A DNA stretch of 20,672 bases, taken from assembly GCA_017472905.1 (NCBI GenBank), contig JAFUNW010000171.1:1-20672 (forward strand), read 5' to 3'. The notes under the pieces were generated by a model that had not been told where the DNA came from, did not search any database, and saw only the letters and a program-made list of their open reading frames with translations. Source of the DNA: Bacteroidaceae bacterium (GTDB lineage: Bacteria > Bacteroidota > Bacteroidia > Bacteroidales > Bacteroidaceae). Positions 6,729 through 13,594 of this stretch are shown in pieces. Position 1 is the first letter of the stretch, and the number at the start of each line of letters is the position of its first letter. The translations under genes and the position numbers were made by a program.

Positions 6729-6818
6729 TCAATCTCTCTTAAAAATGTCTCTGGTGTAAACTTTCTCCATGACATCATCAAGACATGCATCGTAGCGGTT
6801 GGCGATGATGGCTTGCGA
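6729..6818 (-). pseudogene. Remnant of a ugd 3' end (last 29 codons)
   Basis: On the minus strand it encodes SQAIIANRYDACLDDVMEKV then YTRDIFKRD and stop, identical in protein sequence to the end of the intact ugd at 8566-9837. The two base differences inside the coding part are synonymous (ATA/ATT for Ile, TTC/TTT for Phe). The fragment therefore probably came from a functional, slightly diverged ugd allele rather than from recent copying of this one. Upstream of 6818 the match is lost. A faint similarity to another ugd segment (TGCTGCCGAAAAAGG at about 6826-6840) may be chance. Confidence 0.8.
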
Positions 6819-6837
6819 CCGGTGTTGCTGCCGAAAA

Positions 6838-6914
6838 AGGAAAACGCAGTTTTTTTATGTCTTGTTCTGTAGGAAAACGCAGTTTTTTATGATGGTTTTT
6901 CATAAGAAAACGCA
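6838..6914. promoter_or_regulatory. Three 33-bp-spaced repeats (RGAAAACGCA) upstream of ATPase
   Basis: AGGAAAACGCAG plus a T run and ATG occurs at 6838-6859 and 6871-6891. A third, shorter copy AAGAAAACGCA sits at 6904-6914. Starts are 6838, 6871 and 6904, exactly 33 bp apart, about three helical turns. The last copy ends 20 bp before the -7 element, so a protein bound here would contact or block polymerase. An operator array is likely; the binding protein is unknown. Confidence 0.6.
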
Positions 6915-6934
6915 CCTTATGCTGAAAAAAGTAT

Positions 6935-6942
6935 TATCTTTG
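6935..6942 (+). promoter_or_regulatory. -7 promoter element of the ATPase gene
   Basis: TATCTTTG fits TAnnTTTG exactly. No good -33 TTTG is visible at the expected distance, which suggests an activated or weak promoter. Predicted start is about 6948, leaving a leader of only some 16 nt before the ATG at 6964. Confidence 0.6.
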
Positions 6943-6963
6943 CACTAACAAATAGGTAGTAAT

Positions 6964-8322
6964 ATGTTATATAGAAAAATCACAAAACGGATTGAAGAGT
7001 ATCTTTTATCAGATTCTGATAGAATGCTGTTGATCGATGGAGCTCGACAGATAGGTAAGTCATATATTATCCGTCATGTGGGAGAAAAGATGTTCTCAAA
7101 CTATATTGAAATAAATCTGGAAGAGGATAAATTGGGCGACAGAGTTTTCGCAGAAGCTAAAACCACAAAGGATTTTTATATGGCATTGAGTATCGTTGCG
7201 GGCGACAAGATGAAGGAAAGAGAGAATACTCTTGTATTCATTGATGAGATACAAGCCTACGAACATCTTCTTACTCTTGTAAAATTCTTGATGAAAGAGA
7301 AAAAGTTTACTTATATCGCTAGCGGATCTCTGCTTGGAGTGACATTGAAGAATACACAATCTGTTCCTATCGGAAGTTTGGATGTACAGCATATGTATCC
7401 AATGGACTTTGAGGAGTTCCTATATGCCAATGGTGTAGGAGAAGTTGCTGTTGACGCCATGAGGGAGAGTTTTAATAAGCAGGAGGCGCTGTCAGAAATG
7501 ATGCACAACAAAGTTCTGGATCTTTTTAAGAAATATCTATTGGTAGGCGGCTTGCCAAAGGCTGTTGAGATATTCGTAGAGAGTCGTAATGTAGTTGAAT
7601 TTCGTTCTATTCAGAAAGAGGCTCACGATTTATATGGTGTTGACGCTTCTAAATATGAGGAGGAACATGATAAAAAACTAAAGATACGCCGAATCTTTGA
7701 TATGATTCCATCAAACCTTGAGAATAAGAAGAAGAGAGTTGTCATTAAGGATATTGAGGATAAAAAGTGGAAAAGAAGCAATGACTATTTAGATGAATTT
7801 GATTACCTCATCTCTGCCGGCATAGCATTGGAGGTAAAGGCAATCAGCACACCTACCTATCCTTTGCTAGAGAATAGCGGTAAAAACTTGTTGAAACTTT
7901 ATCTGAATGATGTCGGTATCCTATCCGGTATATTCTATCGCAACAACATCAAGGCTGTAATGTCGGATGTCAAGAGCATAAACCTCGGTTCTGTTTATGA
8001 GACAGTCGTAGCCCAAGAGTTAAAGGCTCATGGATATGACTTATATTACTATGACAATAAGAAAAACGGTGAAGTTGATTATTTGATTGATGATGCTGAT
8101 AATCTATCAAATATTCCTATCGAGGTGAAATCCGGAAAAGATTATACAGTTCATAGTGCGTTAGATAAATTTTTGTCTAATGATGAGTACAATATAAGGA
8201 AAGCCTATGTATTATCGAACGAGCAGAAGGTATATGTAGAGAATGGAATTATATATATGCCTATCTACTATGTTATGTTCTTCCAAAACATTTCCAATGT
8301 CGTAGAGGAATTTTTAGACTAA
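6964..8322 (+). CDS. AAA ATPase with DUF4143 / PD-(D/E)XK-like C-terminus
   Basis: The 452-residue protein is an archaeal-type P-loop ATPase (AAA_14) joined to DUF4143. Walker A is GARQIGKS (26-33), Walker B is TLVFIDEIQ (89-97) and sensor 1 is IASGSLLG (118-125). The C-terminal part carries a nuclease-like signature, Glu346 in YETVVAQEL, Asp372 in GEVDYLI, and Glu387-x-Lys389 in IPIEVKSG, so the PD-(D/E)XK core looks intact. Family members are abundant and mobile in Bacteroidota; their cell role is unsettled, with DNA repair, recombination and defence all proposed. The gene is alone between two 188-bp repeats of the ugd end. It has its own promoter and upstream repeats and looks more A/T-rich than the ugd-fuc genes to its right. 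All of this suggests horizontal acquisition as a one-gene module. Confidence 0.9.
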   Translation: MLYRKITKRIEEYLLSDSDRMLLIDGARQIGKSYIIRHVGEKMFSNYIEINLEEDKLGDRVFAEAKTTKDFYMALSIVAGDKMKERENTLVFIDEIQAYEHLLTLVKFLMKEKKFTYIASGSLLGVTLKNTQSVPIGSLDVQHMYPMDFEEFLYANGVGEVAVDAMRESFNKQEALSEMMHNKVLDLFKKYLLVGGLPKAVEIFVESRNVVEFRSIQKEAHDLYGVDASKYEEEHDKKLKIRRIFDMIPSNLENKKKRVVIKDIEDKKWKRSNDYLDEFDYLISAGIALEVKAISTPTYPLLENSGKNLLKLYLNDVGILSGIFYRNNIKAVMSDVKSINLGSVYETVVAQELKAHGYDLYYYDNKKNGEVDYLIDDADNLSNIPIEVKSGKDYTVHSALDKFLSNDEYNIRKAYVLSNEQKVYVENGIIYMPIYYVMFFQNISNVVEEFLD

Positions 8323-8467
8323 TCTTTAATTGCATCAAAAGATCGTTTAAAATGTAGATTTGAAATAAGTGCTTGACTTTCAGTATATTTAAATCTCAAA
8401 GAAATGTCATTATAAGGGAAGTATGCAAAGAGAAAACCGCTCATCCCTATTGGGGAATTATAACCAA

Positions 8468-8655
8468 CTATAAAGAGAAAATGCGAGAAGAATTGAATCT
8501 AACATTCAAGATTCAATTCTTCTCATCATTATATACAATTGAAAGAGAGTGATTTTCTCTTATTGTCAATCTCTCTTGAATATGTCTCTGGTGTAAACTT
8601 TCTCCATGACATCATCAAGACATGCATCGTAGCGGTTGGCGATGATGGCTTGCGA
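8468..8655. repeat. 188-bp direct repeat, right copy (contains intact ugd end)
   Basis: This is the partner of 6631-6818. Here positions 8566-8655 are the true last codons of ugd and 8468-8565 its 3' flank with the terminator. The repeats bracket 1649 bp (6819-8467) carrying the ATPase gene. Confidence 0.9.
8486..8523 (-). terminator. Terminator hairpin downstream of ugd
   Basis: A perfect 15-bp stem (8486-8500 with 8509-8523, 8-nt loop) lies 43 bp beyond the ugd stop. On the minus strand it is followed by a moderately T-rich tract (CGCATTTTCTC). It is likely to work in both directions, so it can also stop read-through from the ATPase gene. Confidence 0.7.
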
Positions 8656-9837
8656 TTGTGCTTTGAAAGCTTCCAAATCATTCACGACTCTGCTACCGAA
8701 GAAGGTTGAGCCGTTTTCTAGCGTGGGTTCGTAGATGATGACTGTAGCACCTTTGGCTTTGACCCGCTTCATGATGCCTTGGATGGAACTTTGGCGGAAG
8801 TTATCGGAATTGGACTTCATGGTCAGACGATAAACTCCGATGATACACTCTTTTTCTTCTTCTTTATTATAATCTCCCCGGTTGTAATAATCGTAATAAC
8901 CGGCCATGTTGAGCACGCGATCGGCAATGAAATCCTTGCGAGTGCGATTACTCTCCACGATGGCGCTCATCATGTTTTGAGGAACATCGCTGTAGTTTGC
9001 CAACAATTGTTTGGTGTCTTTGGGTAGGCAGTAGCCTCCGTAACCGAAGCTGGGATTGTTGTAGTGTTGGCCGATGCGTGGGTCAAGCGACACACCGTTG
9101 ATGATGTCTTGGGTGTTCAATCCCTTCATTTCGGCGTATGTATCCAACTCGTTGAAATAGCTGACACGCAGAGCCAAGTAGGTGTTTGCGAAGAGTTTTA
9201 CAGCTTCGGCTTCGGTCAAGCCCATGAAGAGGGTATCGATTTTTTCTTTGATGGCTCCCTGTTGGAGCAGTTCTGCGAAATTGCGTGCAGCTTCGGCCAA
9301 TTCATCGGCATGGTCGGATAGCTTTTCTGACGGAGAACCGACAATGATTCGGCTGGGATAGAGGTTGTCGTACAATGCTTTGCTTTCGCGCAAAAATTCG
9401 GGTGAGAAGAGCAAGCGAAGGTTGCGTCCGTATCGTTTATAGAGGCTTTCGCAATATCCTACGGGGATGGTGCTTTTGATGACCATGACCGCTTTGTCGT
9501 TCACACTACGCACCAGGTCGATGACATCCTCGATGTGATGAGTGTCGAAAAAGTTTTTCACCGGGTCGTAATTGGTTGGAGCGGCAATGACAACGAAGTC
9601 AGCTTCTTTGTAAGCAGCAGCTCCGTCTAATGTAGCACGCAAATTCAAAGGCTTTTCGGCCAGATATTGTTCGATATAATCGTCTTGAATGGGAGAAATG
9701 CGGTTGTTTAGCTTTTCCACCTTTTCGGGAACAACATCTACGGCTGTTACCGGGTGATTTTGGCTAAGCAATGTGGCTATACTTAAACCCACGTAGCCGG
9801 TTCCGGCTACGGCAATTCTGAATTCTTTTTTCTTCAT
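8566..9837 (-). CDS. ugd: UDP-glucose 6-dehydrogenase
   Basis: The 423-residue enzyme oxidises UDP-glucose to UDP-glucuronate with two NAD+, supplying uronic acid precursors for capsule and surface polysaccharides. The N-terminal Rossmann fold shows GTGYVG (12-17). Conserved SPEFLRES (145-152), Lys214 and Asn218 in EAVKLFANT, and the catalytic Cys270 in FGYGGYCLPKD are all present, so the enzyme should be active. Relatives acting on UDP-N-acetylmannosamine share this fold, but the FGYGGYCLPKDTKQL form and length fit Ugd. A good TAnnTTTG element lies 47-54 bp upstream, so it can be transcribed independently of dpp4. Its last 29 codons are duplicated at 6729-6818 on the far side of the ATPase gene. 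No glycosyltransferase cluster is adjacent. Confidence 0.95.
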   Translation of the reverse strand: MKKKEFRIAVAGTGYVGLSIATLLSQNHPVTAVDVVPEKVEKLNNRISPIQDDYIEQYLAEKPLNLRATLDGAAAYKEADFVVIAAPTNYDPVKNFFDTHHIEDVIDLVRSVNDKAVMVIKSTIPVGYCESLYKRYGRNLRLLFSPEFLRESKALYDNLYPSRIIVGSPSEKLSDHADELAEAARNFAELLQQGAIKEKIDTLFMGLTEAEAVKLFANTYLALRVSYFNELDTYAEMKGLNTQDIINGVSLDPRIGQHYNNPSFGYGGYCLPKDTKQLLANYSDVPQNMMSAIVESNRTRKDFIADRVLNMAGYYDYYNRGDYNKEEEKECIIGVYRLTMKSNSDNFRQSSIQGIMKRVKAKGATVIIYEPTLENGSTFFGSRVVNDLEAFKAQSQAIIANRYDACLDDVMEKVYTRDIFKRD

Positions 9838-9883
9838 TTGATTTGAATTTTATAGGTTGTTGTCAACAAAATCAATCGAAATG

Positions 9884-9891
9884 CAAAGATA
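9884..9891 (-). promoter_or_regulatory. -7 promoter element of ugd
   Basis: On the minus strand it reads TATCTTTG (then CAT), an exact TAnnTTTG match in the 90-bp gap between dpp4 and ugd. A -33 element is not obvious. Predicted start is about 9877, giving a leader of about 40 nt. Confidence 0.6.
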
Positions 9892-9927
9892 AACCATTCC
9901 TCCTGAATTTGGAATAAGTTGTGGTTC

Positions 9928-12141
9928 TTAATTTTGCAAATGTTCCTTGAAATGGTTGCATAAGCGGGTGAATAAGTGCAATCTGGTTTTTCCCCCGAAA
10001 ATGCTGTGGTTTCTGTTGGTGTACACCTGCATATCGAATTGTTTGTCGTTTTGTACCAAGGCTTCGCTATATTCTGCTGCATTTCGGAAATGTACGTTGT
10101 CATCAGCCATGCCGTGTATGAGCAACAGATTGCCGTGAAGTTTGTCGGCATGGGTCATGGCGGAAGAGTTGCGGTATCCATCGCTGTTTTCTTTGGGAGT
10201 ACGCATGAATCGTTCGGTATAGACCGTATCGTAATATTTCCAACTGGTAGGAGCTGCTACTGCAACGCCTGCTTTGAAAATGGATCGTCCTTCGCTCATG
10301 GCCATCAGCGTACAGAATCCGCCGTAGCTCCATCCCCAAATACCGATGTTTCCTTTGTCTACATAGGGAAGAGTTCCTAAATAGATGGCTGTTTCTACTT
10401 GGTCTTTGGCTTCTTTGATTCCCAAGTTGAGGTAGGTACATTTCTCAAATGCAGCACCTCGTCCGCCGGTTCCTCGTCCGTCAACACAAACGACAATGAA
10501 TCCTTCTTGTGCCAAATAGTGCTCAAACATGGCGCCGTCTCCATGAAATCCCATCTGCCAACTCTCTTTCACTTCTTGCGAACCCGGACCGGAATATTGG
10601 TACATGATAACCGGATATTTTCGGTTCGAATCGAAATGTGGCGGCTTTATCATCCAACCGTTTAGTTCTACACCTTCTTGCGTTTGGAATGTGAATAACT
10701 CCTTGTTGCCCAACTCCAGACCTTCTAACTTTTGTTTGAGGGGTTGGTTGTCGAGTAACGTTTTCAACTCTTTTCCGTTTCGGTCGTGGAGGGTGACAGT
10801 GATGGGGGTATGCAAGTCGGAATGGGTATTCATGAAGTAACTCATGTCTTTGCTGAAAATGGCCTGACTCGTTCCGGTAGCAGGGGTCAGACGGGTTTTC
10901 TTTCCTTTTCCATCTATTTTGTAGATGGCTCGTCTGAGTGGTGAACCTTCGTTGCTTTCATAATAGAACGTGTTGCTCTTTTCGTTCCATCCGATAAAGT
11001 TTGTTACCTCAAATTCCCCTTTGGTTACTTGCTTGATAAGGTTTCCTCCCATAGTATACCAATAGAGGTGGTTAAAGCCATCTTTTTCGCTTAATAAGGC
11101 GATGTGTTCCGGATAGAAACGAATCTGGCTGTATGCCTGTTCTTTGATATATTGGGGGGCTTCATCGCGGATAATCTGTTTGCATACAGTAGAACGAGGG
11201 TTTGCCAGATAGATATCGAAACGGTTTTGGTGACGGTTCAAGGTCATGATAGCCAATGCATCCGGATTGTCGGTGAACTTGATACGCGGAATGTATCCCT
11301 CCTCATCTAAGGGGACCTCCATTTTTCGGGTGATACGGCTTTTGATGTCGAATGTGTGTACGGAGACTTTCGAGTTTTTCATACCTGCAACCGGGTATTT
11401 GTAGGCGTATGCGCCGGGGTAGTCGGCATGTGTGTTCATTTCCGGAGACAACCCTTTGTATAATGGAAATGAGAACATGGGAACTTCACTTTCGTCAAAA
11501 CGGGTATATGCCAACATTTTGCTGTCAGCACTGAAATCGAATGCCCGGTTGTAGGCAAATTCCTCTTCGTAGACCCAATCCGGAATACCGTTTAAAATTT
11601 CATTGAATTTTCCATCGGTGGTCACTTGCGATTCACTGTTTTCAAATAGCAGTTTGACAAGGAAGAGGTTGTTGTCTCGTACAAATGCTATCAAGTTTCC
11701 GTCCGGAGAAAATAGAGGCACTTGTTGTGGTCCGTTTTCAGAGAGCGGAGTCAGTGTATTGTTTTTTACTGTATAAATATAGTATTCAGCGGTAAAAGAT
11801 CGCCGATAGATTGGGGTCGTATTGGTTTGGATCAGCATTCGGCTTTCATCGGGCGACATGATGTATCCGTCAATCTGTTTGAGTTTGTGGTTGCGTGCTG
11901 TCGTTACATCGAAAATGGTGGCGACTTCCGAACCGTCTTTAAACGAATACTTGACAATGCGTTTCTTGTCAGCACTGATTTGGGTATAGTGTATTCCGTC
12001 ATTGAGCGGATTTACTCCATATATACGTTCAGCACGATAAGTCTTTCCATCGGTAACCTCTTTTAAAGAAAGGGTGTTTTGCGCTTTACCTGCACTACAT
12101 AGCAGGCTGAGAATGGCAGTAAGAATAAATAGATATTTCAT
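9928..12141 (-). CDS. dpp4: Dipeptidyl-peptidase IV (S9B serine peptidase)
   Basis: The 737-residue protein removes X-Pro/X-Ala dipeptides from peptide N-termini. A signal peptide (about 1-20, ending SAGKA) sends it to the periplasm; there is no lipobox. A beta-propeller domain follows, with the Glu-Glu substrate-binding motif in DWVYEEEFAYNRAFDFS. The C-terminal alpha/beta hydrolase carries Ser605 in GWSYGG, Asp680 in HGMADDNVHF and His712 in NRNHSIFGG. The Ser-Asp and Asp-His spacings (75 and 32) are close to those of animal DPP4. It begins 17 bp after the fucP stop, so it is probably read from the fucP transcript; no separate promoter fits in that gap. Pairing with fucose transport suggests use of host mucin glycopeptides, which is inference. 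Confidence 0.93.
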   Translation of the reverse strand: MKYLFILTAILSLLCSAGKAQNTLSLKEVTDGKTYRAERIYGVNPLNDGIHYTQISADKKRIVKYSFKDGSEVATIFDVTTARNHKLKQIDGYIMSPDESRMLIQTNTTPIYRRSFTAEYYIYTVKNNTLTPLSENGPQQVPLFSPDGNLIAFVRDNNLFLVKLLFENSESQVTTDGKFNEILNGIPDWVYEEEFAYNRAFDFSADSKMLAYTRFDESEVPMFSFPLYKGLSPEMNTHADYPGAYAYKYPVAGMKNSKVSVHTFDIKSRITRKMEVPLDEEGYIPRIKFTDNPDALAIMTLNRHQNRFDIYLANPRSTVCKQIIRDEAPQYIKEQAYSQIRFYPEHIALLSEKDGFNHLYWYTMGGNLIKQVTKGEFEVTNFIGWNEKSNTFYYESNEGSPLRRAIYKIDGKGKKTRLTPATGTSQAIFSKDMSYFMNTHSDLHTPITVTLHDRNGKELKTLLDNQPLKQKLEGLELGNKELFTFQTQEGVELNGWMIKPPHFDSNRKYPVIMYQYSGPGSQEVKESWQMGFHGDGAMFEHYLAQEGFIVVCVDGRGTGGRGAAFEKCTYLNLGIKEAKDQVETAIYLGTLPYVDKGNIGIWGWSYGGFCTLMAMSEGRSIFKAGVAVAAPTSWKYYDTVYTERFMRTPKENSDGYRNSSAMTHADKLHGNLLLIHGMADDNVHFRNAAEYSEALVQNDKQFDMQVYTNRNHSIFGGKTRLHLFTRLCNHFKEHLQN

Positions 12142-12158
12142 AAAAGTGAATGTTTTTT

Positions 12159-13469
12159 TTATCTGTTATGGACTTTCATGGTTCGGTATCCATAGATGGT
12201 CACCACAATGAAGCAAATGAGCGGAAGAATAAACGATACGTTTACCGCCGGCATACCCAGCAAGGTTCCCTGGTCAATGAGCATGCCTTGCAGAGGAGGC
12301 ATCAATGCTCCGCCTACGATTGCCATCACTAAAAATGCAGCTCCCAGTTTGGTATCTTGTGTGTCCACGTTCTCCAATGAGATTCCATAAATAGAGGGGA
12401 ACATAATAGACATGAACAGGCTGATGAGTACCAAACAGTAGAGTCCTAAGATACCTTCTATACAGATGGTTCCGATGGTGCAAAGAGAGGCTCCTATACC
12501 AAACAAGGTCAGTAGATTTCTGGAATTGATGTATTTCATGATGTAGGTTCCGATGAACCGACCGGCTAAATTCAAAGACATGGCCACAATGTTATACGTT
12601 TGAGCAACGGCTTTATTGATTCCTAAATTGTCTGCGTATTGGATGATGAATGTCCAAACCATGATTTGAGCTGCAACGTAGCACATTTGTGTGAATACAC
12701 CTTCACGATAAACTGTGTTTTTCCAAAGATTGCAAAGTGTTTGTCGAATTGTATGGACATCTCCCATTGTTTTTTCATCTTCACGCACGGTTGGTATTTT
12801 AGTCAAGGCAATGACAACAAATATCAATAAAACAACCAATCCTAACGCAACATACGGGTCACGTATGATAGCCAAATCGTGTAGACGAATGTCCGCTTTT
12901 TCTGCTTCGGAGAGTGTGTCGAAAATGATACGTCCGGTTTCGTCTCGTTTGTCGGATATCAGATTGGGCAATACAATCAATGACGCTATAGCCATGCCAC
13001 TGAGAGAGCCAACCGGATTGAAAGCTTGCGCCATATTGAGTCGGCGAGTTGAGGACTCTTTATCTCCTAACGAGAGAATAAGCGGATTGGCGGTCGTTTC
13101 CAGAAAAGCCAATCCGAAAGTTAGAATGTATAACGAAAAACAGAAAAATGTAAAATCTTGATAAGATGCGGCCGGAATAAATAGAAAAGCACCGATAGCA
13201 TATAATCCCAAGCCAAGTAGAATACCACTTTTATAGCTGTATTTCCGGATAAAGAGTGCAGCAGGTACGGCCATAGTCGCGTATCCTCCGTAGAAAGCAA
13301 ATTGTATTAAAGATGCTTTGGCTGCCGAAAGTTCCATGACTGTCTGGAAAGCTGCAACCATCGGGTTGGTTATGTCGTTTGCAAATCCCCATAGTGCAAA
13401 AAGTGAGGTAATCAGTATAAAAGGTATCAGGTATTTTCTGGGTACAAGGCTTTTCTTATTTTCTGCCAT
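12159..13469 (-). CDS. fucP: L-fucose:H+ symporter (MFS)
   Basis: This is a 436-residue inner-membrane transporter of the major facilitator superfamily, with about twelve hydrophobic segments. Motifs typical of FucP are visible: ALWGFANDITNPMV in the first segment with Asp32, and LAFLETTANPLI with Glu124. They correspond to the proton/sugar-coupling Asp46 and Glu135 of the E. coli protein. Members of this clade may also carry other sugars, so the substrate is L-fucose by analogy and by the adjacent fucI. The gap to fucI is 125 bp and contains an intrinsic terminator, so fucP is either read through at reduced level or has its own promoter, which I could not identify. dpp4 follows 17 bp downstream. 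Confidence 0.92.
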   Translation of the reverse strand: MAENKKSLVPRKYLIPFILITSLFALWGFANDITNPMVAAFQTVMELSAAKASLIQFAFYGGYATMAVPAALFIRKYSYKSGILLGLGLYAIGAFLFIPAASYQDFTFFCFSLYILTFGLAFLETTANPLILSLGDKESSTRRLNMAQAFNPVGSLSGMAIASLIVLPNLISDKRDETGRIIFDTLSEAEKADIRLHDLAIIRDPYVALGLVVLLIFVVIALTKIPTVREDEKTMGDVHTIRQTLCNLWKNTVYREGVFTQMCYVAAQIMVWTFIIQYADNLGINKAVAQTYNIVAMSLNLAGRFIGTYIMKYINSRNLLTLFGIGASLCTIGTICIEGILGLYCLVLISLFMSIMFPSIYGISLENVDTQDTKLGAAFLVMAIVGGALMPPLQGMLIDQGTLLGMPAVNVSFILPLICFIVVTIYGYRTMKVHNR

Positions 13470-13566
13470 AATTGAAAATGTTTATATATCAAGGTGATTT
13501 AGCGCTTTTTAGTAAACGGATTCTTGGGAAAAACGCATGATTATTGTTTTTATTTGTGGAAGAAAA

Positions 13567-13588
13567 GAGTCGGAGAGATCTCCGACTC
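13567..13588 (-). terminator. Intrinsic terminator after fucI
   Basis: GAGTCGGAG and CTCCGACTC (9-bp stem, 4-nt loop) lie 7 bp beyond the fucI stop. On the minus strand the stem is followed by TTTTCTT. This separates fucI from fucP in transcription, fully or partly. Confidence 0.75.
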
Positions 13589-13594
13589 TTCGGA

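Larger units (their letters stand above)
6631..6818. repeat. 188-bp direct repeat, left copy (flanks ATPase gene)
   Basis: It aligns without gaps to 8468-8655, with four mismatches by eye (about 98% identity). The two copies are exactly 1837 bp apart and bracket the ATPase gene. The repeat ends abruptly at 6818 (GCTTGCGA), after which the sequence no longer follows ugd. See the pseudogene entry for the coding part. Confidence 0.9.
6553..6963. other. Intergenic region with ugd-end duplicate and ATPase promoter
   Basis: Positions 6553-6630 hold nothing I recognise. From 6631 to 6818 the sequence duplicates 8468-8655 (the ugd 3' end with its terminator hairpin). From 6838 to 6914 three repeats spaced 33 bp precede a TAnnTTTG promoter for the ATPase gene. 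Each is listed separately. Confidence 0.7.
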
